This document shows, one piece after another, positions 54,855 through 64,000 of a stretch of DNA of 64,000 bases (positions within the stretch are counted from its first letter, which is position 1; every line of letters starts with the position of its first letter). The stretch is from Pseudomonas pohangensis (GTDB lineage: Bacteria > Pseudomonadota > Gammaproteobacteria > Pseudomonadales > Pseudomonadaceae), in the NCBI RefSeq assembly GCF_900105995.1, contig NZ_LT629785.1, positions 992,001-1,056,000 of the forward strand, read 5' to 3'. The notes beneath the pieces are model-generated. The model was not told where the DNA came from and did no database searches. It worked only from the letters and a program-made list of their open reading frames with translations. The position numbers and the translations under genes were made by a program.

Positions 54855-55151
54855 TCAACCAGTCAGGACCCTTTCGAAGTGCTCCACGACCGGGAATGGC
54901 TGGTAGAAATCATGCAGCAACAGGCGCCATTGCTGGTATTGCTCCGACTGGCGAAAGCCGATGGTGTGATCCTCCAGCGTTTGCCACTGCACCAGCAACA
55001 GGTATTTGTCCGGCACCTCGAGGCATCGCTGCAGCTGATGTGAAACATAGCCGGGCATCGCGCTGATAATCGCCTGCGCCTGGGCAAAGGCCTGCTCGAA
55101 TGCAGATGCCAGCCCGGGTTTAACCTGCAGCATTGCTGCCTCAAGGATCAT
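54855..55151 (-). CDS. Antibiotic-biosynthesis-monooxygenase (ABM) domain protein
   Basis: A 98-residue protein of the dimeric alpha-beta barrel ABM type: MILEAAMLQVKPGLASAFEQAFAQAQ, MPGYVSHQLQRCLEVPDKYLLLVQWQTLEDH. ATG 55151 starts 8 bases after the GNAT stop, so the two form a small operon. Small ABM proteins act on diverse ring substrates or haem; the function here is unknown. Confidence 0.82.
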   Translation of the reverse strand: MILEAAMLQVKPGLASAFEQAFAQAQAIISAMPGYVSHQLQRCLEVPDKYLLLVQWQTLEDHTIGFRQSEQYQQWRLLLHDFYQPFPVVEHFERVLTG

Positions 55152-55158
55152 CGCTGGT

Positions 55159-55770
55159 CTACTCTGGCTGGCCGCGCGGATAGTCACCGGCTTGCAGCCA
55201 GGACGCCAGGCGGGCTTTGGCCTGTGGCCATTCGCTGGCCACTAGGCTGAAAATTACCGAGTCGCGGATGCGCCCGTCGCCCATCAGCATATGGCTGCGC
55301 AGGATGCCTTCTTCGCGCGCGCCGATGCGGGCAATCGCCGCCCGGGACTTGAGGTTGAGAAAGTCGGTCAGCAATTCCACCCGGTTGCACTGCCAGTGCT
55401 CGAAGGCATGTTTGAACATCAGGTACTTGGCTTCGGTATTGATATGGCTGCGTTGCCAGGACTGGGCAATAAAGGTGAAGCCGATTTCTACCCGTTTGTG
55501 CGCACTCTCGATGTTGCGGAAGCGGGTGCTGCCGACCACTTTGCCGGAACCTTCGTCGATGGTGGCGAAGGACAGCTCCTTGCCGGCGTGGAACTGGGCT
55601 TCGGCGTTCTGCAGAAACTGCGGCAAATCCTCCGGGTGCGGCACGATAGTGACCGGCAGTTGCCACAGCGCGCCGTCTTCAATGGCTTCAGCCAGCCCCG
55701 GCAGGTGCTCTTGACTGAGCGGTTCCAGACGGACGTTACGGCCACGCAGAGTGGTTTTTTCGATGTGCAT
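55159..55770 (-). CDS. GNAT-family N-acetyltransferase (RimJ/RimL-like)
   Basis: A 203-residue acetyl-CoA-dependent acetyltransferase. The N-terminal block LRGRNVRLEPLSQEHLPGL and the central VVGSTRFRNIESAHKRVEIGFTFIAQSWQRSHINTEAKYLMFKHAFE match the RimJ/RimL/YjcK group. The acceptor substrate is unknown. ATG 55770. It lies upstream of, and close to, the ABM gene. Confidence 0.87.
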   Translation of the reverse strand: MHIEKTTLRGRNVRLEPLSQEHLPGLAEAIEDGALWQLPVTIVPHPEDLPQFLQNAEAQFHAGKELSFATIDEGSGKVVGSTRFRNIESAHKRVEIGFTFIAQSWQRSHINTEAKYLMFKHAFEHWQCNRVELLTDFLNLKSRAAIARIGAREEGILRSHMLMGDGRIRDSVIFSLVASEWPQAKARLASWLQAGDYPRGQPE

Positions 55771-55997
55771 GCAGACAGCCTTCCGGGAGCGTCAATTGTT
55801 CTGGTTGCTTGTGTCAGCTTGCTGCCGGTTATTGCAAGAGTCTCCGACGAATCGCGCACTACGGCAAGACTGTATGCAGCAACTGGAGGCATCGGGCTAT
55901 GCCGGCGTCTGTACTGCCGCTGCGAAACAGTCGCAGAGGTAGTATGCGCAGCACCGGCTGGCGCATCATGAGGCAAGCCCTGAACAGTGAATTTTCC

Positions 55998-56678
55998 ATG
56001 TCCGTCCAGTTTTTCCAGTTCGAATCGCGCCCACAGGCACTGGCTGCCGTTGCTCAGGCGTTGCTGCTGCCATTGCAGGCAGCATTGCGCGGGCAAGGCC
56101 GGGCGCAGGTGCTGTTGCCCGGTGGCAGCACGCCGCAGCAGCTGCTGCCCTTGCTGGCCGCGCTGCCCGTGGACTGGTCGCGGATACTGGCCAGCCCTAC
56201 GGATGAGCGCTGGGTCGCGGCGGATGCGGCGGATAGCAACCTGCAGCTGCTGCGCGAAGGATTGCCTGCTGCGCGCTGGCTGGACCCGCGGCAGGGTAGC
56301 GAGGCGCGTGCTGCGGCACGGCAATGGGGCGACCGGCTGGGTGATTGGCTGCCGTTCAGCGCGGTGCTGCTGGGCATGGGTGAGGATGGCCATTTTGCTT
56401 CGCTGTTTCCGGGCATGCCGGGGCTGGCATCAGCGCTGGATGTGGAGCAGCCGGCTGGCTGTGTCGTTGGCCGTGCGCCGGTCGAGCCCCAGCTGCGCCT
56501 GTCGCTCAATTTGCCCATGCTGCTGAGCACCCGGTGGCTGGGGTTGCTGGCCTTTGGCGCGCGCAAAGCGGAGTTGATCGAGCAGGTGCTCGCCGATCTG
56601 CCGGAAACCCGCACCTTGCCCCTGCATGCCTTGCTGCATCAGCAACGCGTGCCGCCGGGCATTTATTGGGCGCCCTGA
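55998..56678 (+). CDS. pgl: 6-phosphogluconolactonase
   Basis: A 226-residue enzyme that hydrolyses 6-phosphoglucono-lactone to 6-phosphogluconate. The family blocks are VLLPGGSTPQQLLPLLA, SPTDERWV and VLLGMGEDGHFASLFPG. ATG 55998 is chosen from the family-like N-terminus MSVQFFQFES; an upstream in-frame ATG at 55968 is possible. Its product feeds directly into Edd, encoded 40 bases downstream. Confidence 0.93.
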   Translation: MSVQFFQFESRPQALAAVAQALLLPLQAALRGQGRAQVLLPGGSTPQQLLPLLAALPVDWSRILASPTDERWVAADAADSNLQLLREGLPAARWLDPRQGSEARAAARQWGDRLGDWLPFSAVLLGMGEDGHFASLFPGMPGLASALDVEQPAGCVVGRAPVEPQLRLSLNLPMLLSTRWLGLLAFGARKAELIEQVLADLPETRTLPLHALLHQQRVPPGIYWAP

Positions 56679-56718
56679 ATGGGTACACTGGGGCCAGTAC
56701 AGTGCGAGGATCGAATGC

Positions 56719-58533
56719 ATGCTGCATAGCGTGGTGGAACAGGTAACGATGCGCCTTGAAGTGCGTTCGGCAGCTCGGCGTGCACGCTATCTGCAAGGTG
56801 TGCAGGAGGCTGCCGGGCGCGCGCCGCGCGAACATCTGGGTTGCTCCAACCTGGCCCATGCACTGGCTGCGCAACCGACCGATGCCCGCCTGATCATCAA
56901 ACAGGGCGGGGCGCCGCACATCGCCATTGTCTCCAGTTACAACGACCTGCTCTCGGCCCATCAGCCGCTGCGCGATTATCCCGAACAGTTGAAACAGGCG
57001 CTGGCGCGGGTTGGCGCCACCGCGCAGTTTGCTGCCGGGGTGCCGGCCATGTGTGATGGCATCACCCAGGGCGAGGCGGGCATGCAGCTGTCACTGTTCT
57101 CCCGCGACCTGATTGCCCAGGCCACAGCCATCGGCCTGACCCACGGGATTTTCGATGGCGGTCTGTACCTCGGTGTGTGCGACAAGATTGTTCCCGGGCT
57201 GCTGATCGGCGCCCTGCATTTCGGTCATCTGCCGGCGGTGTTTGTTCCGGCCGGGCCGATGCACTCGGGCCTGGCCAACAAGGACAAGGCGGCGCTGCGC
57301 CAGCGCTTTGCCCGTGGTGAAGCCAGCCGCGAGGAACTGCTGGCCGCCGAGCAGGCCGCCTATCACGAGGCCGGCACCTGCACCTTTTACGGCACCGCCA
57401 ACACCAACCAGCTGCTGATGGAGGCCATGGGTCTGCATGTGCCGTGCAGTGCCTTTGCCCATCCGCACAGCCCCCTGCGCACGGCATTGACGGATGAGGC
57501 GGCACGACTGGTGGCGCGCAACAGCCGGCAGGGTGAGCGCTATCTGCCGCTGGGTTTGCAGGTTGATGCCCGGTGCCTGGTGAACGCGGTGGTGGCCTTG
57601 CTGGCCAGTGGCGGCTCGAGCAATCACAGCCTGCACCTGCCAGCGATTGCCCGCGCTGCCGGGTATCAATTGCTCTGGGAGGACTTTGCCGAGTTGTCAA
57701 AGGTGGTGCCCTTGCTGGCGCGGGTGTATCCCAACGGCGCGGCCGATGTGAACCAGTTTCAGGCCGCCGGTGGCCCGGCCTGGCTGATTCGTGAGCTGCT
57801 CGGTGGCGGCTTGCTGCACGGCGATGTGCCGACCGTCGCGGGGCAGGGGCTGGCAGATTACGGTCGCGAGGCCTGGCTGGAGCAGGGCGCACTGGGCTGG
57901 CGTGATTTGCCTGCAAGCAGCCCGGCGCCGGCTATCGTGCGTGCGCTGGCTGAGCCGTTCAGCGCTGAAGGCGGACTGGGCCTGCTGCAGGGGAATCTGG
58001 GCCGGGCGATTATCAAGACCTCGGCCCTGCCAGCGTCGAACTTGCACGTACGGGCACAGGCGCGGGTATTCGAGAGCGAGGCCGCTGTGCAGGCAGCCTA
58101 TGCCGCCGGTGAGCTGCTTGGCGATCTGGTGCTGGTGGTGCGCTTTCAGGGGCCGCGCGCCAATGGCATGCCCGAACTGCACAAGCTGATGCCGCTGCTG
58201 GCCAATCTGCAGCAGGCCGGGCAGAAAGTGGCACTGGTCACCGATGGACGCCTGTCCGGTGCCTCCGGCCAGGTCCCGGCCGCTTTGCATCTGACCCCGG
58301 AAGCGGCGCTGGGCGGGCCGCTGGCCTGGTTGCAGGATGGTGACTGGATCGAGCTGGATGCCGAACGGGGGCTATTGCACGTCGAGCAGGATGTGGCCCA
58401 ATGGGCTGAACGCAAACCCGCCAGCACCCCCCCGGCCTCAGCGGCAGGTTATGGTTTGCAACTGTTTGCCCTGCAGCGGCGCATGGTTGGCCCGGCCGAT
58501 CAGGGCGCTACAAGCCTGGAATGGGAGGAATGA
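56719..58533 (+). CDS. edd: Phosphogluconate dehydratase
   Basis: A 604-residue Fe-S dehydratase (IlvD/Edd family) that makes 2-keto-3-deoxy-6-phosphogluconate. It shows IVSSYNDLLSAHQP, VPAMCDGITQGEAGMQLSLFSRD, GLYLGVCDKIVPGLLIG, GTCTFYGTANTNQLLMEAMG and VTDGRLSGASG, including the Cys residues expected to bind the cluster. ATG 56719 aligns the N-terminus with other Edd proteins; ATG 56749 is an alternative. It lies 1 base upstream of eda. Confidence 0.95.
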   Translation: MLHSVVEQVTMRLEVRSAARRARYLQGVQEAAGRAPREHLGCSNLAHALAAQPTDARLIIKQGGAPHIAIVSSYNDLLSAHQPLRDYPEQLKQALARVGATAQFAAGVPAMCDGITQGEAGMQLSLFSRDLIAQATAIGLTHGIFDGGLYLGVCDKIVPGLLIGALHFGHLPAVFVPAGPMHSGLANKDKAALRQRFARGEASREELLAAEQAAYHEAGTCTFYGTANTNQLLMEAMGLHVPCSAFAHPHSPLRTALTDEAARLVARNSRQGERYLPLGLQVDARCLVNAVVALLASGGSSNHSLHLPAIARAAGYQLLWEDFAELSKVVPLLARVYPNGAADVNQFQAAGGPAWLIRELLGGGLLHGDVPTVAGQGLADYGREAWLEQGALGWRDLPASSPAPAIVRALAEPFSAEGGLGLLQGNLGRAIIKTSALPASNLHVRAQARVFESEAAVQAAYAAGELLGDLVLVVRFQGPRANGMPELHKLMPLLANLQQAGQKVALVTDGRLSGASGQVPAALHLTPEAALGGPLAWLQDGDWIELDAERGLLHVEQDVAQWAERKPASTPPASAAGYGLQLFALQRRMVGPADQGATSLEWEE

Positions 58534-58534
58534 G

Positions 58535-59185
58535 ATGGGTCTGACAATCGAAGCCGTGTTGCAGCGGGCGCGTCCGGTACTGCCGGTACTGGTCCTTGAC
58601 GATGTGGCGCTGGCGGTTGATCTGGCTGCGGCACTGCAGGCCGGTGGTGTCGAAGTGCTGGAAGTGACCCTGCGCACCGAGCGGGCACTGGATGCACTGG
58701 CGGCCATCGGCAAGGCATTTCCGTCGTTGCTGGTCGGTGCCGGCACGCTGATTCACCCCGAACAGTTTGCCGAGGCGCGTGATGCCGGCGCGCAGTTTGT
58801 CGTCAGTCCGGGGCTTACCGCACGGCTGGCCAGGGCAGCGGATGATGCCGGTTTACCTTATCTGCCAGCGGTCAGCACGCCTTCTGAAGTGTTACTGGCA
58901 CTGGAATATGGTTATCGTTCGCTGAAGCTGTTTCCGGCCAACGGCAATGCCAGCATCAAGCTGTTGAATACCCTCAAGGGGCCGTTTACCGGTATACGCT
59001 TCTGCCCGACGGGCGGAATAACTGCAGAAAATCTGCTGAACTTCCTGCGCCTGCCGAATGTCACTTGTGTCGGCGGCACCTGGATAGCACCGTCCAATCT
59101 GATCCGCGCCCGCGCCTGGGATCAGATCACCCAAATGGCGCTGGAAGCCCGCGCGCTGGCTGCCAGTCTGGAGCATCGAACATGA
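58535..59185 (+). CDS. eda: KDPG aldolase
   Basis: A 216-residue class I aldolase that splits 2-keto-3-deoxy-6-phosphogluconate into pyruvate and glyceraldehyde 3-phosphate. The general-base Glu is in EVTLRTERAL, the Schiff-base Lys is in YRSLKLFPAN, and the phosphate site is FCPTGGI. GGAGG lies 6 bases before ATG 58535. The last 4 bases overlap the thioesterase start (ATGA). Confidence 0.96.
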   Translation: MGLTIEAVLQRARPVLPVLVLDDVALAVDLAAALQAGGVEVLEVTLRTERALDALAAIGKAFPSLLVGAGTLIHPEQFAEARDAGAQFVVSPGLTARLARAADDAGLPYLPAVSTPSEVLLALEYGYRSLKLFPANGNASIKLLNTLKGPFTGIRFCPTGGITAENLLNFLRLPNVTCVGGTWIAPSNLIRARAWDQITQMALEARALAASLEHRT

Positions 59186-59634
59186 GCTGGGATCTTGCTG
59201 TACAACCTTACGTGATCGACCTGCAGGTGCAGGCCGATGAAATCGATGCCCTCGGGCATGCCAACAATGCCGTGTATGTCAGCTGGCTGGAACGTTGCTC
59301 CTGGCACCATTCGCAAAGCCTGGGGCTGGATCTGGCCGACTATCAGCGCCTGGATCGGGCCATGGCCGTGGTGCGTAATGAAATTGACTATCTGGCCAGC
59401 GCCTATCTGGGGCAGCATCTGCAGGTGGCGACCTGGATCATCGAGTCCGATCACCGTTTCAAGATGACCCGGCGCTTTCAGGTTGTGCGGCCGGCAGACG
59501 GAGTCACCTTGTCACGGGCTTTCACCACCTTTGCCTGCATCGAGATGTCCAGCGGCAAGCCCCGGCGGATGCCGGTGGAGTTTGTCGAGGGGTATGGGGC
59601 GGCGGTGATAGAACAGTTTCCGCGGGAGTTGTAG
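59182..59634 (+). CDS. Acyl-CoA thioesterase (4-hydroxybenzoyl-CoA thioesterase/hotdog family)
   Basis: A 150-residue hotdog-fold protein. The active-site segment is DEIDALGHANNAVYVSWLERCSWHH, with the Asp in the 4HBT position (DALGHANN). It overlaps eda by four bases and so appears part of the pgl-edd-eda unit, though no metabolic link is obvious. The acyl substrate is unknown. Confidence 0.85.
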   Translation: MSWDLAVQPYVIDLQVQADEIDALGHANNAVYVSWLERCSWHHSQSLGLDLADYQRLDRAMAVVRNEIDYLASAYLGQHLQVATWIIESDHRFKMTRRFQVVRPADGVTLSRAFTTFACIEMSSGKPRRMPVEFVEGYGAAVIEQFPREL

Positions 59635-59637
59635 AAG

Positions 59638-60210
59638 GGTTGCGGATTGGCAATCCGTGACTTTTTGCCCTTTTGCTAGCGGCGGTTGCCACGCTTGGCT
59701 GATAGCTTTGTTCCGCTCTACTGGGCGTGTCACTTTTGCCAGGGGTTGCGGCAAAAGTAAGCAAAAACGCTTGCCCCATCATCCGGCCCTGCGCTGCGCT
59801 TCGGGCTCCCTCACTCCGGTGCCGCTCCGCAGGCACGCCCCGAAGGGCCATCCTTGGCCCATCGGGGCATTTTGATCGTTCCCACGCTCTGCGTGGGAAT
59901 GCAGCCCTCGACGCTCTAGCGTCTGCAAGCCAGGCTCCCACGCTGGAGCATGGGAGCCATCGGAACGGTGCCGCAGTGAGGGAAGTCGTGCGCAGCGCGA
60001 CCCGGATGCAGGGGGGTGTTTCTTTTGCTTACTTTGCTTTGCACAAGCAAACGTAGCGCAGCGGAGTAACAGCCGAAGGCTGGCCCGAAAGGCGAGCGCA
60101 GCGAGTCAAGAAAGTAAGGCGGCCGGCGGGGAGCAACCTGAACTATCCAGCAACTTCGGAAATCGGTCGAAAAAGAACAAAAAACATCCTGGGATTGCCA
60201 ATCCGCTACC
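59638..60210. mobile_element. 573-bp non-coding element with 19-bp terminal inverted repeats (MITE-like candidate)
   Basis: The left end GGTTGCGGATTGGCAATCC (59638-59656) and the right end GGATTGCCAATCCGCTACC (60192-60210) are inverted repeats matching at 18 of 19 bases. A second inverted pair lies inside: AAAGTAAGCAAAA (59754-59766) and TTTTGCTTACTTT (60023-60035). Between them are palindromes such as TTCCCACGCTCTGCGTGGGAA (59879-59899). There is no credible gene. No clear target-site duplication was seen. Confidence 0.6.
59879..59899. repeat. Internal palindrome of the 573-bp element
   Basis: TTCCCACG-CTCTG-CGTGGGAA is a stem of 8 bp with a 5-base loop, of a kind found as dispersed repeats in Pseudomonas genomes. 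A related segment, GCTCCCACGCTGGAGCATGGGAGC, lies at 59934-59957. Confidence 0.6.
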
Positions 60211-60271
60211 ACCCCAGGCTTTCCGGTAAACTCCGCAGCCCGTTCAATTCCGCTTCCCGGTCAGATCAATC

Positions 60272-61240
60272 ATGCAAATCGCCCTGGCACCGATGGAAGG
60301 TCTGGTGGATGAAATCCTCCGCGATGTGCTGACCCGTGTCGGAGGCATCGACTGGTGCGTGACGGAATTCATCCGCGTATCAGAGCGCCTGTTGCCGGTT
60401 GGCAGCTTCACCAGGTTGGCGCCTGAACTGGCGTGTGGTGCGCAGACGCCGGCAGGTACGCAGTTGCGCGTGCAGTTGCTCGGCTCCGATCCGGCTTGCC
60501 TGGCAGATAACGCCGCGCTGGCATGCGAGTTGGGTGCGCCGGTTATTGATCTGAATTTTGGGTGTCCGGCGAAAACGGTAAACAAGTCACGAGGCGGTTC
60601 GGTTCTGCTTAAAGAGCCTGACTTGCTCCACGACATCCTCTATGCGGTGCGCAAGAGCGTGCCAAAGCAGATAGCGGTTACCGCGAAAATGCGTCTGGGT
60701 TACGACAGTCCGGATGGTGTGCTGGATTGTGCGAGGGCTCTGGAATCTGGCGGTGCGGAGCAGTTGGTGGTGCATGCGCGAACCAAGCGCGATGGCTATA
60801 AACCGCCGGCGCACTGGGAGTGGATTGCCCGGGTGGCGGATACGGTCAAGGTGCCGGTGTACGCCAATGGCGAGGTCTGGTGTGTTGAGGACTGGCAGCG
60901 CTGCCGGGAAGTCAGTGGCGTCGAGGACTTGATGCTGGGCCGCGGCCTGGTTTCAAGGCCGGATCTGGCCCGGCAGATCGTCGCGGCACGGGCTGGCGAA
61001 TACCTCGCGCCAATGCCGTGGTCCGAGGTGCTGGGTCTGCTGCAAGCGTTCTGGTTGCAGGTGCGGGAGCGCCTCACCGAGCGTTCGGCGCCGGGTCGCC
61101 TGAAGCAGTGGCTGGGCATGTTGGCGCGCAACTACCCCGAGGCTTTTGACCTGTTCACTCGGATAAAGCGCGAAACAGACTTCGCACGTATTGATGCTTT
61201 GCTGGGGATGTCAGGGCTGGCAATGGTTAGTCAAGACTAG
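60272..61240 (+). CDS. dusC: tRNA-dihydrouridine(16) synthase
   Basis: A 322-residue FMN enzyme that reduces uridine in the tRNA D-loop. The N-terminus [25 protein letters not shown], the active-site Cys98 in [24 protein letters not shown] and [12 protein letters not shown] match the DusC subgroup. ATG 60272. The 3' end overlaps the end of the convergent GGDEF-EAL gene by 14 bases. Confidence 0.94.
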   Translation: MQIALAPMEGLVDEILRDVLTRVGGIDWCVTEFIRVSERLLPVGSFTRLAPELACGAQTPAGTQLRVQLLGSDPACLADNAALACELGAPVIDLNFGCPAKTVNKSRGGSVLLKEPDLLHDILYAVRKSVPKQIAVTAKMRLGYDSPDGVLDCARALESGGAEQLVVHARTKRDGYKPPAHWEWIARVADTVKVPVYANGEVWCVEDWQRCREVSGVEDLMLGRGLVSRPDLARQIVAARAGEYLAPMPWSEVLGLLQAFWLQVRERLTERSAPGRLKQWLGMLARNYPEAFDLFTRIKRETDFARIDALLGMSGLAMVSQD

Positions 61241-64000
61241 GCTTTTGCTGCTGCAGCAGCTGACGCAGTTCTGCAAATGCGACAGGCTTGCTGAACAGGT
61301 AGCCCTGGTAAATGTGACAACCTTCGCGTGTCAGAAAGTCCAGCTGCTGCTGGTCTTCGACCCCTTCGGCAATGATGCCCAGCTTGAGACTTTGGGCCAT
61401 GGCGATGATGGCGCGAATGATTTCGACGTCGTTGGACTCGCGGGTGGCGTCGTGAATGAATGAGCGGTCGATTTTCAGCACATCCACCGGCAGGCGCTTG
61501 AGATAGGTCAGCGACGAGTAGCCGGTACCAAAGTCGTCCATGGCAAAGTTGACACCACCTTGCTGCAACAGCTGCATCCTGGTGACGGTACTTTCCATGT
61601 CCTTGATGACGATGCTTTCGGTTACTTCCAGCTTGAGCATGCTGGCCGGCACGCCGGTTTGCTTGAGAATGCTGAATACACCCTCGGCAAAGTTCGGCTG
61701 GGCGAACTGGGCGGCACTGATGTTGACTGCCATGCTGAACTGGTCTGCGCTTGCCAGCCGGTCCTCAAGCAGGGTGGCGCACACCCGGCAGGCCTGCTCA
61801 AGAACCCAGTGACCAACGCTGACGATCTGGCCGCTCTCTTCAAGGACATGAATGAACTGGTTGGGCAGTTGTATGCCCAGTGTCGGATGCTGCCAGCGCA
61901 GCAAGGCTTCGGCGCCGATGATGCGACCATCGCGTGCATCCACCTGCGGTTGGTAGTGCAACCTGAACTGTCCGGATTCGAGGGCCTGGCGCAGGTCAGT
62001 GTCCAGGCGCAGGCGCTCATTGGCCTGTTCCAGCATCGAAGGCTGGAATATTTTTATGGCATTGCGTCCGGCATCCTTGGCCCGGTACAGGGCAATGTCG
62101 GCATGCTTGAGCAGATCGACCGGTTCCTCGCCGTGATCCGGAATAATGGCAATGCCGATGCTCGGGGTGATATGCAGATAATGCCCGTCAAACAGCATGG
62201 GTTCGGCCAGGAGTGCCCGCAACTTTTCTGCCAGCGCCATGGCATCCAGTTGGGCACAGTTCAGGTCGCCTTCAATTGCGCTGAGCAGGATGACGAACTC
62301 ATCGCCACCCAGACGGGCAACGGTGTCCTCCGCGCGCACGGCCTTTTCCAGCCGGCTGGCAACCCTTTTCAGGACGCTGTCGCCGGCAGCGTGACCAAGG
62401 GAGTCGTTGATGGTCTTGAAGCGATCGAGGTCCATGAACAGCAGGGCGCCGCGCATGTTGTGCCGCTTGAACAGCGGAATTTGCTGGTGCAGGCGGTCGG
62501 TCAGCAGGGTGCGGTTGGGCAGGTTGGTCAGCGGGTCGTGATAGGCCATGTGCTCAATGCGCGCTTCAGCACTTTTCAGCTCTGAAATGTCGCGGCTGGT
62601 GGTCAACAGGCAAGGCCTGCCATTGAGTTCGAACTGCTCCACGGAGACCGAGAGTGTCAGGGAAGTGCCATTCTTGTGCCGCCCGAATGTTTCCTGATTG
62701 CGTATCCGTCCGTCGCGCTGAAAAATTTCATTCAGCCTGGCGACCTGGTCGGAGGTACTCCAGATGCCGACATCGTGAAAACTTTTGCCGACTACTTCAT
62801 TGGCGGTAAGACCACTTACGCGGGTGAAACCCTCATTGATTTCCAGATAGAGGGTGCTGTTTAGGTCGACGATGCTGATGGCATCCGGGCTGTTATGAAA
62901 GGCTTTGGAAAACTTGTCCTGACTGGTGCGCAAGGCCGCTTCCGCCTTGAGTTGCGCGGTGATGTCGAGAATGCTGGCGGTAACCACGCTTTCGATGCCG
63001 ACCTGTAACTGGCGCATGGAGCACAGGCATTGGAGGATGTGTCCCTGCTTGTGGCGGAGACGGATCGGGTAATTGCGGATCACGCTCTGGTGCTGCAGCA
63101 AATTGCTGATTTCTTCGACGTGCGCAGGATCCGTCCAGAAGTTCAGCGCCGAGGGTGGCAGGCCGATGATTTCTTCCGGGGTCCAGCCAAAGGTTTCGCT
63201 GAAACTCTGGTTGATCTCCATGAACTTGCCGCTATCCCGCTGCACCACACAGCAAGGTTCCATGCTTGCTTGAAACAGCGCGGTGAATTTCTCTTCGGAG
63301 GCCTTGATCTGTTGTTCGTGCTGTACCTTTTCACTGATATCGAGAACGATACCGACCATGCGGATCGGCTTGTTCTGCTCATCCCGATACAGGTGGGCGA
63401 TAGCTTCCAGATGCCGGGTGGCGCCGGAGGGCAGAGTGATCTGGTAGGTAAAGGTGACCGGCTGTCTGGTGGCTTCCAGAACCAGCCTGTAGCTCCTGTG
63501 GACTGCGCGCCGGGTTTCCAGTGGCATGCTCTGGAACACAGTGTCGATCGAGTCATTCAGCGGTTCTTTGCCAAGCCCGTGCAGGCTTGCCGTGCGGGCC
63601 GAGGCATAATAATGGCCGCTATCGATCTGCCAGTCCCAGAACCCCTGGCGGGCAGACTCCAGCGCCATGTTCAGGCGTTCTTCACTGTCGCGGATGGCTT
63701 GTTCCTGTTGGCGTTGCCGACTGATGTCGCGGACGGTCAGCAGCAGGGTTGGTTCGCCGTTGAGCATGAACTCCGCGCCATACACCTCGGCCAGGGTCTG
63801 GCTGCCATCGCGGGCTTGCGCCATGGCCTCGATCTGGAAGGCCGAGTTGGCATTGATTCCCTCGATCAGTCGTTCGCGGTCACGGGCATTGGCCCAGAGC
63901 CCCAGGTCAAAGGCCGAGCGGCCAATGGCTTCGCTGGCTTTCCAGCCAAACAGGCGCTCGAAGCTGCTGTTGACCTCAACCAGGCAGCCGCTGCGCCGGT
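61227..64000 (-). CDS. Multi-PAS GGDEF-EAL c-di-GMP protein, N-terminus beyond right edge
   Basis: At least 924 residues, open to the right edge with no start in view. The first, partial PAS domain begins with [15 protein letters not shown] and is followed by three more PAS/PAC units, each ending in a D-I-S/T-type linker. The GGDEF domain has an intact RLGGDEF site (nucleotides near 62310). The EAL domain has [37 protein letters not shown] and EGVEDQQQL, so it is probably catalytically competent. Both synthesis and breakdown of c-di-GMP are possible. It is not LapD, which has a HAMP/LapD periplasmic domain and degenerate catalytic motifs. Confidence 0.92.
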   Translation of the reverse strand, partial: RRSGCLVEVNSSFERLFGWKASEAIGRSAFDLGLWANARDRERLIEGINANSAFQIEAMAQARDGSQTLAEVYGAEFMLNGEPTLLLTVRDISRQRQQEQAIRDSEERLNMALESARQGFWDWQIDSGHYYASARTASLHGLGKEPLNDSIDTVFQSMPLETRRAVHRSYRLVLEATRQPVTFTYQITLPSGATRHLEAIAHLYRDEQNKPIRMVGIVLDISEKVQHEQQIKASEEKFTALFQASMEPCCVVQRDSGKFMEINQSFSETFGWTPEEIIGLPPSALNFWTDPAHVEEISNLLQHQSVIRNYPIRLRHKQGHILQCLCSMRQLQVGIESVVTASILDITAQLKAEAALRTSQDKFSKAFHNSPDAISIVDLNSTLYLEINEGFTRVSGLTANEVVGKSFHDVGIWSTSDQVARLNEIFQRDGRIRNQETFGRHKNGTSLTLSVSVEQFELNGRPCLLTTSRDISELKSAEARIEHMAYHDPLTNLPNRTLLTDRLHQQIPLFKRHNMRGALLFMDLDRFKTINDSLGHAAGDSVLKRVASRLEKAVRAEDTVARLGGDEFVILLSAIEGDLNCAQLDAMALAEKLRALLAEPMLFDGHYLHITPSIGIAIIPDHGEEPVDLLKHADIALYRAKDAGRNAIKIFQPSMLEQANERLRLDTDLRQALESGQFRLHYQPQVDARDGRIIGAEALLRWQHPTLGIQLPNQFIHVLEESGQIVSVGHWVLEQACRVCATLLEDRLASADQFSMAVNISAAQFAQPNFAEGVFSILKQTGVPASMLKLEVTESIVIKDMESTVTRMQLLQQGGVNFAMDDFGTGYSSLTYLKRLPVDVLKIDRSFIHDATRESNDVEIIRAIIAMAQSLKLGIIAEGVEDQQQLDFLTREGCHIYQGYLFSKPVAFAELRQLLQQQKPSLD

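Noticed and set aside
61227..64000. LapD, the c-di-GMP receptor of the Lap system
   Set aside because: LapD has a periplasmic domain, HAMP and degenerate GGDEF/EAL; this protein has four PAS domains and intact catalytic motifs.

Overview
The window is chromosomal DNA from a member of the Pseudomonadaceae (Pseudomonas in the broad sense). The best evidence is the conserved order nadB - algU - mucA - mucB - mucC - mucD - lepA - lepB - DUF4845 - rnc - era - recO - pdxJ, together with a LapA/LapB/LapC-type biofilm adhesin system, an Entner-Doudoroff gene set and a typical Pseudomonas REP hairpin after pdxJ. I see no rRNA, tRNA, CRISPR array, prophage or insertion sequence.

Layout. 1-8591 (minus) is the 5' part of a giant repetitive surface adhesin that runs off the left edge. 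It is divergent from its type I secretion ABC transporter and membrane-fusion protein (8905-12424, plus). The intergenic region between them carries a perfect match to the FleQ-box consensus, which suggests c-di-GMP-linked control. 12550-18420 (minus) is a valine/branched-chain catabolic cluster (mmsA, acyl-CoA dehydrogenase, enoyl-CoA hydratase, 3-hydroxyisobutyryl-CoA hydrolase, mmsB) with a divergent LysR regulator. A copy of the same hairpin repeat sits after every gene of that cluster and also after lapC. 19527-25689 holds an MscS-like channel, ung, an orphan periplasmic binding protein, ygfZ, sdhE, cptA and nadB.

26153-36615 is the housekeeping and envelope-stress core. It has the AlgU sigma factor with its anti-sigma apparatus (mucA-D) behind a good AlgU-type promoter, then leader peptidase, RNase III, Era, RecO and PdxJ. 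36689-40423 has cmoB/cmoA, a MarC protein, a YhhN protein and a chagasin-like lipoprotein. 40551-46588 is accessory metabolism: a LysR gene divergent from an exported arylsulfatase and an exported HAD phosphatase, then an Old Yellow Enzyme divergent from a MerR regulator with a textbook 19-bp-spaced MerR-type promoter, then a VF530 protein.

46695-48365 (minus) is a compact four-gene module (EF-hand protein, ECF sigma factor, one-TM putative anti-sigma, Spy/CnrX-like periplasmic sensor) that resembles the CnrYXH metal-sensing architecture. It is the most interesting regulatory unit here. 48445-55770 contains a membrane-anchored FMN glutamate-synthase-like protein, an alpha/beta hydrolase, an unrecognised lipoprotein, a second orphan binding protein, a CDF metal exporter overlapping a TsdA-like dihaem cytochrome, and an ABM/GNAT pair. 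55998-59634 is pgl-edd-eda plus a thioesterase. A 573-bp non-coding element with 19-bp terminal inverted repeats follows (59638-60210). The window ends with dusC convergent on a multi-PAS GGDEF-EAL protein cut by the right edge.

All product names come from reading motifs and overall sequence by eye; no database search was run.
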